DNA of 64,000 nt from Phaeosaccion multiseriatum (GCA_965112735.1 OZ218952.1:2728001-2792000), one strand, 5' to 3'; numbered from the stretch's first letter, positions 49,745 to 60,463 are shown. Made by a program: numbers and translations. The notes: a model not told the origin generated them from the letters alone.

Positions 49745-50514
49745 GTGGTGGTGGTGGTGGCGGCGGCGGTGGTGGTGGTGTGAGTGGTGGAGAGAAGGCC
49801 AAGAGGGGCGGGTGGGGCAGCGAGAAGGGGACAGGGAGAGACCAGACGTTGCATACCATCTCTGCACAGAACGAAGCGCGAGGAGGTCTAAAGTGAGTGA
49901 TAAGATAAGATAAGATAAGATAAGCAAAGAAAGGAGAGGGAGGAAGGGGGGAGGAGTGAAAAAGAAGGAGCGAGCTGCTGTAACGCATGGCAAGATGAAT
50001 GTGGATACGTTATGTCTTTCCGTCTGTCGTTACCGCGAGCACCCACTCACTCTCCCGCTTCGCTTTCCCCTCACCTTCCCTACCCACCACAGGTGCTCCC
50101 TGTGCCGCACGGACTCCATCCCTGCCACAGAAACCTACACATCGGTCGGGTACGGCACGCTGCTGCTCAGCGTGGACGACGGCAGCTGCGGTGTGTCGCT
50201 CACGTGTGACCACCTCGTGTCTGAGGAGCTGCTCGGTCTCAGGTGAGTGTGGGTGCGTGCGTGCGTGCGTGCGTGCGTGCGTCAGGCGAGGGGTGGGGGG
50301 TGTGGGTGCGTGTGTGCATCACAGGGGGGGGCGAGAAGAAGCGCTTTCAAGTGGCTCTGGGTGCGGGGATTGATCCTTGAGCAGCAAGGTGTGCTCCACC
50401 TCCACCCCGCTGCCTTTCTTTGCCTCGTGAGAGGTCTTGTGTTGTTTGCTTCCGTCTTTCGCTTTTGTCTAACTGCATGTCGTTGCGCCTCTCTGTCTTC
50501 CTTCTCTCTCGCTT

Positions 50515-50545
<31 letters not shown>

Positions 50546-50728
50546 TCCTCTCTCTCTCCATCCCTATCTCTCTCTTTCTTTCTCTCTCTTCCTCTCTCCC
50601 CATCTCTATCTCTCTCTTTCTTGCCCCTCCCACCCTCTACACTCCCTCCCTCCCACCCTCCCTCCGTCCCTCCGTCCCCCCCTCCCCACCTCCCCACCTC
50701 CCTCCCTCACTGCGTGTCTCTTTGTCTC

Positions 50729-50795
<67 letters not shown>

Positions 50796-51146
50796 ATGCC
50801 TATCTTTCCCCCCCTCTTTCCCTCCCTCCCTCCCGTCTCTCTCTGTCTCTCTCCCTCCCGCCCTTGACGCAGTGCCCGGGTATTTCGCCAGCTCGACTCC
50901 GACGAGCAGCAGCGCTACACTGCCGCCATTGTGGGCAAGCAGTTGTTGTGTGTCATTAGCAAACTCGAGCGTGAGTGGATCTCGCTCGAGGAAGAGTGGC
51001 GAGGAGAGCGAGGAGAGCGGCTGTCCTCAACTTTGATGCCATCGGGGGGGGCTGAGGATCGGCCGTTGCACCGCTTGGAGCAGGTGTCTTCGTCGAACGC
51101 CCCTGCTGAGCTGAGCCATCGTCTGTCCCGTCTGGGCTACACTTGA
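44642..51146 (+). CDS. Probable multi-OB-fold nucleic-acid-binding protein
   Basis: Exons 44642-44813, 44930-45099, 45487-45697, 45867-46045, 46382-46732, 47041-47931, 48430-48633, 49045-49287, 49525-49892, 50093-50242 and 50873-51146 join in phase to about 1,070 residues. Conserved-looking blocks alternate with huge low-complexity inserts (poly-Gln, Gly, Glu, Asp). Several blocks have the beta-strand texture of OB folds: [53 protein letters not shown] followed by [17 protein letters not shown]; and [24 protein letters not shown] pair just before the last block, with CD later, could be part of a zinc site. This order recalls RPA1-, MEIOB-, CTC1- or SHLD2-type proteins. The class is inference; which member is unknown. 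Confidence 0.6.
46260..46355 (+). repeat. 10-bp minisatellite CATCTCCTGC in an intron
   Basis: About nine units in intron 46046-46381, pyrimidine-rich and just upstream of the acceptor. Confidence 0.9.
46539..46553 (+). repeat. Dispersed CAG-TTGGTGATA-CAG element, copy 6
   Basis: Exact 15-mer after (CAG)n, in a coding exon of the OB-fold gene; encodes poly-Ala then VGDTAA. Confidence 0.88.
47677..47691 (+). repeat. Dispersed CAG-TTGGTGATA-CAG element, copy 7
   Basis: Exact 15-mer at the end of a long (CAG)n, in the next exon of the same gene but in another frame: poly-Gln then QLVIQQ. Confidence 0.88.
47958..48215 (+). repeat. About 30-bp minisatellite GAGGCGTATGGGGAGGGG...
   Basis: Seven or eight imperfect units (each with GAGGCGTATGGGGAG and AGAGTACAAGTT) in intron 47932-48429. 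Confidence 0.9.
48784..49032 (+). repeat. (CA)n array with regular CACGCACA interruptions
   Basis: About 250 bp in intron 48634-49044. Confidence 0.92.
50728..50795 (+). repeat. (GTCT)n array in an intron
   Basis: About 16 GTCT units within a long pyrimidine-rich stretch (50480-50870) leading to the acceptor at 50872. Confidence 0.92.
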
Positions 51147-51543
51147 CACTTGATTACCTAAGAGACTTAATAGGAATCACCTAAGAAAACGAAGGGGCGG
51201 TTACACCCCCTCTTGGTTGGGGAGGGGAGGTGTAGGACTAGAATCGTGGTTGAGCTGAATAAGGAAGGCGCGCTCCCAGACTTTATCGCGTATTGGAGGG
51301 CGCAAAATTGGAACTGAAACTGAACCTTGGCGACGACGGGCCGAAGAACCACCACGTAATTCGCTATCGTCGTCGCACCAATCCCCTTGTCCGGTTCCAC
51401 TGCACGCTTGCTGCACGCCTAGTCTAGATGCTCCTCTCAATACATCCACTGTCCAGCACTTGACGCTCGGAGGGAAGGGGAGGGGCAGCGGGGCTTAAAC
51501 CCCTTCAAACTCTACGCCCTTCCAACTGTCTGTCTACGGAAAG
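51147..51543. other. Intergenic between two plus-strand genes
   Basis: 397 bp; 3' region of the OB-fold gene and promoter of the next gene. No recognisable element. Confidence 0.5.
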
Positions 51544-53790
51544 ATGCTGCTGTCCAAGGCGGCCGGAAGCGAGGCTCAAGCGTCGTGGCTGGAAAGCGAC
51601 GATGAAAAGCCAAGTAGGCCGCGGGACGATGACGAGGAGAGAGAGGAGGCAGGGGGGCAATCATTCCTGGCGGTATCGGCAGGAGTAGAGGGAAGAAAGG
51701 CCGTGCAGCTGCAAAAGGGGGACAAGGGGAAGAAAGCGGGTAGAGGCAGCACCAGCACGAAAGGGAAAAGGAGTCTGAGGAGCGCAACCCGGGCAGTGCT
51801 GGCGTCCGAGGTTCTGAGGAGTGACGTTCTAAAGATCCGCAGGTGAGGAGGAGGCCGGCTATGTGTGTGTGTGTGGGTGAAAGAGAGGGAGAGAGAGAGA
51901 GTGATGGATATAGAAAAAGGCCAGGCCAGAGACAGAGATCGAGAAAGACATGTAAAAAGAGAAAGATTGTAGATGTAGATGCAAGGCTCGACACTGCATG
52001 GGAGGGGAGAAGTGTTCCCGTCCCCGCCGTCCTCAAACGTCTTCTCGTTGTGCGCTTCTGCCTCTTATCACCTGGACCCTCGTGGCTTGGTCCCCACGGA
52101 CGGACGCCGGACCCATTGTCCGCTGTTTCACCCTCTCAATAACAATGGGCACCTTCCCTTCCTCCCTTCCCTCCTTCCTTCCTTCCTTCCTTCCTTCCTT
52201 CCTTCCTTCCTTCCTTCCATAGAGCACGCAAGAGCAGGAGAAAGAAGGCCCGCGAGCTGGCAGGAAAGCTCTTTTACGTACTCAAGTGGGTGGGCGTGGC
52301 TATAAACCTCTACGCCATGGGACTGATGGGGTTTGTCATTGTCGTCCATTGGGGGGGGGGCGGGGGCTTCTTTGGGACCCTGTTCGACAAGGAGCAGATG
52401 CTGCGCGGATACATGCTGGTAAGGGTATCAAGCCTGTACGAGGCACACGGAGGAAGACGTTGTTGGGACGGTATGGCACTGTATGGCACTGTATGGCACT
52501 GTATGGCTCTGTATGGCACTGTATGGCTCTGTTTGGCACTGTATGACTCTGTATGGCACTGTATGGCTCTGTGTGGCACTGTATGGCACTGTATCCTCTT
52601 GTACTATGGGGCACGGTATCCCTCTATGTATCTCTCTGCCCCGTCTCTCTATCTCTATACCTACAACTGTCTCTCTTGTCTGTCTGTCTTTCTGTGTATC
52701 TGTCTGTCTCTCTTGACTGAATCTCTCTTGCCTGTCACCACCTATCAGATCATTTGCATCATGGCCATACTTGCAGAGATGGACACTCGCTTTGCCCGAC
52801 ACAACTTCATGGTCCTCCAGAAGTGGTGGGGCAAAGCCCTGCTGTACACCTTGTAAGTGGCTTTGGTCCCTGTGAAGGAAGATGGGAAGGCAGGGGAGCA
52901 GTACCAGCACTGCGTATGCCACTCAATGTCTTCAACGCCAATACTTTGGTGTGTACAAGTATTTCTCTACTGTCTTCAATGCATTCATTTGTCCCTCCCT
53001 TCACCCCTCCACCCCTCTCTCATCCCCTCCCACCCTACCTGTTCGGCCTCGCGTTCTGTTCATTTCACACGGTGAGCAGTGCGGCGTGGATGTGCATCGG
53101 TGCAGACCATCTTACACTTACAGACGGAGGGGAGAGCGGGGAGAGCGTCGGCCCCACTCCTGTCGCCAGTGCAAGCACGCCTCTGCTGACACCCCCTGCA
53201 ACGACGGCCTTGATGAGCGATGTGGTGTTGCGAAGGGTGGAGTTGGCAGAACTTGTGGCCTGCATTGCCTATCAAGTGGACGTGGTCCTGCTTATCATAC
53301 TCAATGTCTTTTTGCGCGAGTTGCTGTTCAACAGCTCTGCCCTCCGAGACAAGAGGAAGGCAAAAAAGGACGAGAAGGACAAGGAGAGGGCGGCGAGGAA
53401 GAAGAGGAGGAGGAGCAAGAGACGAAGCCACCCGGCCGGGGACACGGAACCTCTCCTGAGCATGAGCCTGAGGAGTAGTAGCAGTCAACAGGGGAGGTTC
53501 TCCTTCAGTAAGGGTGGGGGTGAGAGGGATGGAGACGATAATGATGATGATGACGATGACGACGTCCCCTGGAAAGGAAGTGCTGTCTATGGCGCCCTTC
53601 CCCTTGTGCAGCAGCGCGATAAGGCAGAGAGAAGGAGTGCTGGAGGAGGGTGGCGTGAAAGCAACCCCGAGGAGGACAGGCCTGAGCAGGGGAACAGCAA
53701 GATACCAGTTTCCGCCTCGGGACCATCGAGAGGAGGAGGAGGAGGAGGAGGAGGAGAAGGCGGTAGCGGGAGGCAGCAGGAGCCAATACT

Positions 53791-53841
<51 letters not shown>

Positions 53842-53854
53842 GCAACAACAACAG

Positions 53855-53888
<34 letters not shown>

Positions 53889-54687
53889 CGCTGGTACAGA
53901 GCGCTCATTCCAAAATCAAGTGGTGGCTGGAGGGTGGGGGTGGGGCGGGGGGCAGCAGTAGGGGGGGTGGCAGCGACTCCGTTCCTCCCGCTGACCCTAC
54001 AGCCTTGCAGCAGCGCCGCGAGGAAGAGTCGAGAAGGGCTCGCCTGGCGGGGGGCAGGGGAGGAGGAGGAGGAGGAGGAGGAGGAGGAGGAGGAGGGGGG
54101 GGGGGGGGTCTCCGGTTGAGAGCGTTGTTTCTCGGGCGACGAGGCAGTGGTGGGAGGAGGACAGCGGGCCGGACGACGAGAATGACAACGACGATGAGAA
54201 TGAATTCGATGACGTCAGCTCAATGGCAAGTGGCTCGTCCTTCCGCTCCGATATGACGGGAGGGAGCGGCAGGAGCGGCAGGAGCAGGAGCAGCCTGGGA
54301 TACAGTTTAGGAGGGGGCGGAGGAAGAGGAGGAGGAGGAGGAGGAGGAGGAGGAGGAGGAGGAGGAGGAGGAGGAGGAGGAGGGGGTGAGCGGGGCCGAA
54401 GGGGGTGGGAGGCGCTCCCGTCGCTGGAGGAGCGACCCCCTCCAATGAGTCCTCCCTGGCTCGACCCTGTTGGAGGAGCTGGAGGTGGAGGGGAGGGCGT
54501 GCTGGCCACTATTCACTTGCCCTCTCCGTTTGAAGACACTGACGTTGAAGGAGGAAGGGCGAGGGTGCCGCTTCCTCCTCAGCCGCAGCAGCAATCTGTG
54601 ATACAGGAGCAGCAGGAGCAAAGCGAGGAGTCAGACATTCGCAGCAGCGCCAGAAGGGGGGATGTGGTGGACGTTGTGCCTTTCTGA
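51544..54687 (+). CDS. Multi-pass membrane protein with low-complexity tail (COPI-associated/TVP-like?)
   Basis: Exons 51544-51842, 52223-52418 and 52749-52852 are clear; the last exon probably starts at 53080 (acceptor GTGAGCAG). The N-terminus is charged and polar. Exons 2-3 carry membrane helices (VLKWVGVAINLYAMGLMGFVIVVHW; MLRGYMLIICIMAILAEM) and KWWGKALLYTL, a layout like the COPI-associated/TVP15 family (weak inference). The last exon has another hydrophobic segment (YQVDVVLLIILNVFL), then a basic stretch and a long Gln/Gly/Asp tail. In one frame the coding would stop at 54254-54256. After the G-tract near 54095-54108 another frame stays open to 54687, with acidic, non-repeat coding (DENEFDDVSSMASGSSFRSD). 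I therefore place the end at 54687, assuming a frame change at the G-tract. Confidence 0.55.
52164..52218 (+). repeat. (CCTT)n array before a 3' splice site
   Basis: About 13 CCTT units running into CCATAG, the acceptor of the exon at 52223. Confidence 0.92.
52471..52595 (+). repeat. 10-bp minisatellite GTATGGCACT in an intron
   Basis: About 12 units (GTATGGCACT, GTATGGCTCT) in intron 52419-52748. Confidence 0.92.
53791..53890 (+). repeat. Coding (CAA/CAG)n poly-Gln array
   Basis: About 30 CAA then CAG codons inside the last exon of the membrane-protein gene. Confidence 0.92.
54058..54108 (+). repeat. (GGA)n plus G14 homopolymer at an apparent frame change
   Basis: Poly-Gly-coding GGA/GAG units end in about 14 consecutive G. 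The open frame before and after the tract differ. Confidence 0.8.
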
Positions 54688-55655
54688 GTAGTTATTCGAT
54701 TCGATACTTCAGTGCCCCTTGCGAACTCTTCATTGTTAGACTTGTTTTCATCAAACAAGACCAATGGAGACAAAGTACACACACACACACACACATGTTC
54801 GCGCGGCGGTGGCAGCAGAGGCTGGAAAGTGGAGTCATTGGAGGCGGCAACCCCCCAGCCGGCACCGTTTGACCCCCCCACAACTGGTGACTGTGCGGGT
54901 CCACAACGACCAAATCGGGGGGTGTGGTGTGTATTTCAGACACTCGGGGGGATGAGTCTGCAGTCCTCTACCCTGTACCCAGCCGGTTAGATTGCTCTCG
55001 ATGTGTAGTCCTCTGCCCACTGTTAGATGGCTCTCGCATCATCGACTACAGCGGGTGCCCCCCCCCCGACCTCTTGGCTGGACAGCCGTGTGTCTGCTCG
55101 AGCGTCACCACCCCTCTTGTTGATGGTATCCATGATGTGAAATGACAAAGTTTTCGCGATGAGAGTATACTTCATCTCCACACAGATTGAAAAGACATCC
55201 ATCATAAGACCATGCATGAGTCAAAGTCATCAAATTCATATCCCATTTCTCTTTCTTTCTTCTTCATCTATCTATGCCTAAGATAAGCATGCCGAGAGAT
55301 TGCAAAATGATCTCTTTCCCCGAGGTGCTGCCTGTGCTGCCTACTCGCGTCAAGCACCATTGTCCATTGTCATCGTGCGGTGAAGTCCCTCCTCCCTCCT
55401 CCCCAATTCCGTCTCCACCCATCCCCCTCGCCCTCTCTGGCGTTGGGGCTGCCCGGGCCGTGCCTCTGCTTCGATATAGGGATTCGATATAGGGATTCGA
55501 TGTACGGATGATTGATATCGATGCCGATGGATCGTGACTGCAACATATCTCTTCCTTTTCCTCTCTCTCCCTCTCCCCCTCCCCCTTCCGTCGCGTCCCC
55601 TTCCCTCCCTCCCTCCCTCTCCCTCCCGTATCACCGACTCCCTAATCATACTGAC
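54688..55655. other. Convergent intergenic region
   Basis: 968 bp between the membrane-protein gene and SHMT. It has a short (CA)n at 54777-54796 and a three-unit TTCGATATAGGGA repeat at about 55470-55503. No gene seen. Confidence 0.5.
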
Positions 55656-56750
55656 TCATGACGGGTAGCGCATGGCCTCCTGATCGAAGCCAATGCAGGG
55701 GAAGTCCTTGGCGAAGGCAATGACATCATCGCGTAGCTGCACAAGCTCGGGATACTTGTCGGGCCCGTCCGCCAGTGCCGCTCGGTAGGCCTTGACCTTA
55801 ACGGTATCCTTCTTGATGTGCTCGGCGATCTTCACACCCCTGAGGAAGAGGAAAAGGACGAGGAGGAGGAGGAGGAGGAGGACGATGAGGAGAAGGAGGA
55901 GGAGGAGGAGGAGGAGGAGGAGGAGGAGAAGGAGGAGGAGGAGAAGCGAGGGAAGCAGGCAGGCACGGAGGGAGGGAGTGGAGGGAGGAAGGGGGGAGGA
56001 GAGAAATGGGTGTGGAAGGGGTTGGGTTGTAAAGAAGGGGTCAGTGAGGCAGTTGGCAGGCTAGATAGACGAGGCCAGATCAGGCCTCTTGGCCGACCGA
56101 AAGACAGAACCATCCACTCCTCTCCCTCCCTCCCTCTCTCCCTCCCCCCCTGTCTGTGTCACCAACTCCCGCACCTGTCAAAGAACTCTGCCACCTTAAC
56201 AAAGTCCTCCTCTGTGAAGCCACGTGTGGTGAGGGCCGGTGTGCCGAAGCGAATGCCCCCCGGCGAGAGGGCGCTCTTATCTCCCGGCACGGTGTTCTTG
56301 TTAGCCGCCATGTTGGCCAGCTCCAACACACGCTCCACCTAAGGGGTACGAAAGGGTATACACAAGGGTGGGTGGGTGGGTTTCAGGACAGAGGGTAGAT
56401 GGGTGTCAGGACAGAGGGTGGGTGCGAGGGTGGGTGTGTGGGCCCAGCAAGCCCACAGGCAGGGAAACGAAACGGCCCTCCGTGGTCGATATGATATCAA
56501 TCAGATTACCCCTTGTCACGTTCAGGATCACGCTGAGGGTACAGGCCGGTTCAGGGGAGAAACGACAGAAAGACAGACGCTCGTACACAATCAAAAGGCT
56601 GCATTGTAGCTGTAACGATGCCCATCCATGCCCACCCTCCACGCCCCTCACTCTCACTCTCTCTCTCACTCTCTCACTCTTTCTCTGACTCTCTGACTCA
56701 CTCTCTGACTCACTCTCACTCTCACTCTCTGACTCACTCTCACTCTCTGA

Positions 56751-56782
<32 letters not shown>

Positions 56783-59391
56783 AGGACTCACCCTTGCGCC
56801 ATCAATCTTGCATGGCGACGCTTGGAGGTTGACAAGCACAAGGTGGTTGTCTGTGCCGCCTGACACCAGCTCGTAGCCCATACCCATCAGAGCCTCCGCG
56901 AACTGAAATTGAAGTTTTATGCGACACAGTATGAGGGAGAGGGAGAGGGAGAGAGAGAGAGAGAGAGGGAGAGAGGGAGAGAGAAATACGAAGCATCGGA
57001 GGAGATACAGTGCAGGGCAATCAATAAAAGAGGAAGAGAGGATCCCCCCTCCCCTTCATTCTCTTCTCTCTACTCATGACTGCAACACAGTGCACAAGTT
57101 CTAACACACCTTCTTAGAGTTGGCGACGACTTGTTGCTGATATGCCTTGTAATCAGAGGACTTGGCATCCTTCAGGGCAGTGGCCAGGGCCGCAATGGTG
57201 TGGTTGTGGGGGCCGCCCTGTTGTCGTTGTTGTTAAGGGGGATGATGATGATGATGATGATGATGAGGAGGAGGAGGAGGAGGGAAAGGAGAAGGGGGAG
57301 GAGGAGGAGGAGGTGGAGGAGGTGGAGGAGGTGGAGGAGGTGGAGGAGGAGGAGCAGAAGAGGAGGAGGAGGAGGAGCGGAAGAGGAGGAGGAGGACGAG
57401 CGGAGGAGGAGGAGGAGGAGGTGGTGGTAATGGTGGTGGTGGTGGTGGTGGTGGAGGAGGAGGAGGAGATGGAGGAGGAGGAGGAGGAGGAGAAGGAGGA
57501 AGAGGAGGAGGAGGAGGAGGAGGAGGAGGAGGATGAGGATGAGGAGGAGGAGGAGGAGGAGGAGGAGGAGGAGGAGGAGGAGGAGGAGGAGGAGGGGGAG
57601 GGGGAGGAGGAGGTGTTTTCGGGTTGAGCAGTGGGTTGGTTAGTAGTACACAGAGCAAGACGGCCGAAGGGAAGGGAGGGTTGTGGTGGAGGAAAAGGCA
57701 TGAATACACTGTGCAACTGCAACTGAGTACGTTGCACTGTACACGTTCATTGACTTACCTGCAGGCCTGGGAAGACGGAGAAGTTTACCTTGTCCTCCAA
57801 ATCGTACATAATGGGCTCTCCCTTCTTAGTGGTGCCTCTCTGCCCCTTGCGGTAGAAGATCATGGCTCCACGAGGGCCACTGGAAGGGAGGGGAAAGAGG
57901 GCGGAGTGGACGGAGGGGACGGAGGGGAAGGGAGGGAGGAGAAGGGAGGGGAGGGAAGGGGGAGGGTGGGTGGGTGGGTGGTGGGTGAGGTGGGTGGTGG
58001 GTGAGGTGGGATGGGATGAAATGTGTTTTGGGACACACGTATACACACGTCTCCGTGTTCTCACGCACCGCAGCGACTTGTGGGTGGTTGTGGTGACGAT
58101 GTCTGCGTAGTCGAAGGGGCTGGGAAGGACTCCTGCAGACACCAGGCCGCTAATAGAGGAGCAAGGAGAGGAGGAAAAACACAAAAGAGGGTTGATTGTT
58201 ACGACGGGATGGAGGAACACAAAGAGAGAAGGAGAGGAGGGAGGGAGGGAGGGAGAGAGAGAGGCCCCGGAAGGAGTGGAAAGTGCCTTTGTAAAGCAGG
58301 TAGGTAGGTACCTTATGTAAGCTTACCTAATGTGCGCCATGTCTGCGAGCAGCCAGGCGTTGTGGTTGTCCGCCACCTTGCGGAAACGCGCGTAGTCCAG
58401 AGTACGGGCGTAGGCAGAGGTGCCTGCCACGATGAGCTGTGAAGGGAGGGAGGGAAGTGAAGAAGGAGAGAGAGGAGGAGAGAGGGGGAGGGAAGAGAGA
58501 AGGCGAGAAAGGGGGGGAGAGACAGGCAGGGGGCGTGTAAAAGAGTGCCAGTAACACGGGTCAGTGCTACGTTTTCATTCCATCCCGGGCCTCCCCCCCC
58601 CCCGCTCCTTCCCTCCTCTTCGCACCTCCTCTCTTCCTCCTCTTTCTCTCTTCTGCCTCCCTCCCCTCCCCTCCCCTCCCCTCCCCCTCCTTTGACCCCC
58701 TCACCTTGGGTCGGAAGAGCTTGGCGCTGGCCTCCATCGCATCGTAGTCAATGATACCCGTGCTCTCATCCAAGCGGTAGGGGAATGTCTCAAAGAACAG
58801 ACTGGTCATGCTAATCTTCTTGGTGTCTGTCTGATAGCCATGGCTTAGGTGCCCACCATGGGGCAAGTCCAGGGCCATGATGCGGTCGTGTGGTTGGAGG
58901 ACAGCGGTGTAGGCTTGGAAGTTGGCAGGAGAGCCCGAGAGGGACTGCACGTTGACGCCCCACTTGTCTGGGTCCAGGTTGAAGGCGTCGAGTGCTCGCG
59001 CCTGGCACATGCTTTCCACCTGTTGTTGGTGTTGGGGAAGGGAAGGAAGGAAGGGATGGAAGAACGGAAGGAAGCGCTGCTAAGCTCGAGGGCAACACTG
59101 CTGTCACAAAGGGCCAAGAAGATCGTTCCACCCTATTTCCCCCTGGGCTTGACGCTTTGTTGCTGGCCCACCCTCACACACCTTGTCGATCTGCTCATTT
59201 CCGCCGTAGTACCGCGCTCCGGGGTACCCTTCACTGTACTTGTTGCTCATGACACTTCCGAGGGCGTCAAACACAGCCTTGGAGGTGAAGTTCTCCGAGG
59301 CGATGAGGACGAGCGACTCCCGTTGCCTCTTCTTCTCCAGTTCCATAATGTCGAAGAGGTCAGGGTCAGTCTCGGAGAGGGGCTTGTTCAT
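55656..59391 (-). CDS. SHMT: Serine hydroxymethyltransferase
   Basis: Nine minus-strand exons (59391-59182, 59019-58705, 58436-58327, 58149-58069, 57879-57759, 57217-57110, 56902-56792, 56338-56175, 55839-55656) join in phase to 467 residues, the usual length of cytosolic SHMT. Landmarks: [65 protein letters not shown], the pyridoxal-phosphate lysine in [13 protein letters not shown] (about K236), [14 protein letters not shown], and [13 protein letters not shown]. The enzyme interconverts serine plus tetrahydrofolate with glycine plus methylene-tetrahydrofolate. The start at [10 protein letters not shown] leaves no presequence, so I infer a cytosolic form; an upstream targeting exon cannot be excluded. 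Several introns have (CTC)n on the sense strand just upstream of the acceptor. Confidence 0.96.
55859..55947 (+). repeat. (GGA)n = sense (TCC)n tract before the last SHMT exon
   Basis: On the minus strand a long CTC/TCC tract about 20-100 nt upstream of the acceptor at 55840. Confidence 0.92.
56640..56782 (+). repeat. CTCACT array after an SHMT 5' splice site
   Basis: On the transcribed minus strand the array reads GAGTGA and begins right after the donor GTGAGT of exon 56902-56792. Confidence 0.9.
57240..57614 (+). repeat. 375-bp GGA/GAT/GGT array = sense (TCC)n tract before an SHMT exon
   Basis: Minus-strand CTC/TCC pyrimidine array upstream of the acceptor at 57218 (AACAACGACAACAG). Confidence 0.93.
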
Positions 59392-60067
59392 CACGAGAGT
59401 CCACTGCCATGATTGGGGGGCGAGTAGGAGGAAGAAAGGATAGAGGAGTGTGAATTCTCAGTAGGAACACCATGGTGTCAAAGGACAGAGGGAATCACCA
59501 AGGCGCCCAACTACTGGGACTAGAGCCAAATTGATACCCCGTGTCAGCTCGTATCCAAGCTGCAGAGCGAGTACGCTTACGCTCTGCGGTGGATGAACTG
59601 CGTTGGGCTGCGAGAGTTGCCCGCCGAGCTGGCGGAGAAAGGGGCCGCACCCGCTATGGGAGCGGGGGCGAGCGAGCGGACGGCCCAGAGCAACAGCCCT
59701 AACGAATAACGCCACGCTGAGCTCACTCAAGTTGTCCTCTCCTCGTCGTCATTGCCGCCATTGCTACTCTGCTGTCGCCGTCTCTCCAAAGGTTCGTCCA
59801 TGCCCGCTCTCCTACTTACCCTCCTGGTTTCATCTGTGATGGTCCTTCTTTGCGTGCTCGCTAGGGTCCTCACCCTGCTCCTCAGCACGGAACCCAGCAT
59901 GGTGAAGAAGAGTGCTTACAGTCTAATCCCTTGTGCCTTCCCTGTGATATGTCGGAGCAATGGGTTCAATGGAGAAAGAGGAGGGAAAAAGAAACACGCA
60001 CGACAAAACTTAAACCCAAACTTTAATTGGCTTACAATTTTGCCTTTGGCTGGTGCAGGCAGGCGCG
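59392..60067. other. Region upstream of SHMT
   Basis: Should hold the SHMT promoter. It also holds an isolated open exon-like segment at 59524-59709 on the plus strand. No other structure is clear. Confidence 0.45.
59524..59709 (+). pseudogene. Orphan 3' exon-like fragment
   Basis: Preceded by an AG acceptor (GGGACTAG), open for 61 codons with normal-looking composition (QLVSKLQSEYAYALRWMNCVGL, ELPAELAEKG) and closed by TAA. No upstream partner exon on this strand, because SHMT lies there in the opposite sense. It may be a gene fragment. Confidence 0.3.
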
Positions 60068-60093
60068 CGCAGTTTGGAATGGGCATGGCCTAC

Positions 60094-60322
60094 GAGGCCA
60101 TCAGCCCCGAGGAGGATGGCCTGCTCACCAGCCTTGAGCAGCGATACACGGATATGAACGGCGACGGAAAATGATCGAAGACTAAGAAGGCAGAACTCTA
60201 CCGCGACTGCCAGCGAAGAGGTCTGCCTTCTTAGTCTTCGATCATTTTCCGTCGCCGTTCATATCCGTGTATCGCTGCTCAAGGCTGGTGAGCAGGCCAT
60301 CCTCCTCGGGGCTGATGGCCTC
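60094..60322. repeat. Inverted repeat, 101-bp identical arms, 27-bp spacer
   Basis: 60094-60194 and 60222-60322 are exact reverse complements; similarity continues weakly for about 25 bp further out (a shared CGCGCAGTTTGGA). Each arm encodes the same C-terminal end, EAISPEEDGLLTSLEQRY then TDMNGDGK and stop, on opposite strands. Confidence 0.95.
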
Positions 60323-60463
60323 GCCCATGAGGGTTGCGTATCCAAACTGCGCGCCCATGCGCGCCAGGCGAGCCTGATGATGGTCCACCTCCGAGAAGTA
60401 CTCCGTTGGGCCATTCATTCGGACCCTCCAATGCCTCGGCGCAAGCTCATTTCGACCCTCCAA
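60242..60463 (-). pseudogene. C-terminal gene fragment, minus-strand copy
   Basis: The minus-strand frame reads TEYFSEVDHHQARLARMGAQ, then FGYATLMGEAISPEEDGL, and ends TDMNGDGK-stop. The last residues resemble the start of an EF-hand loop (DxNGDG). Upstream sequence (60420-60540) is degenerate tandem repeat with no further exon, so this looks like the end of a broken or displaced gene. The plus-strand copy of the same end closes at 60172-60174 after a different upstream sequence (AQFGMGMAYEAIS). Family unknown. Confidence 0.4.

Noticed and set aside
59799-60174. Plus-strand frame starting MPALLLTLLVSSVMVLLCVL and ending in the left arm of the inverted repeat
   Set aside because: The hydrophobic start could be a signal peptide, but the join to the repeat arm is unsupported and the minus-strand copy has a different upstream sequence.
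60242-60463. Light-harvesting-protein helix resemblance (EVDHHQARLARMGAQ)
   Set aside because: The E...R.A pattern is too short and the rest of an LHC protein is absent.
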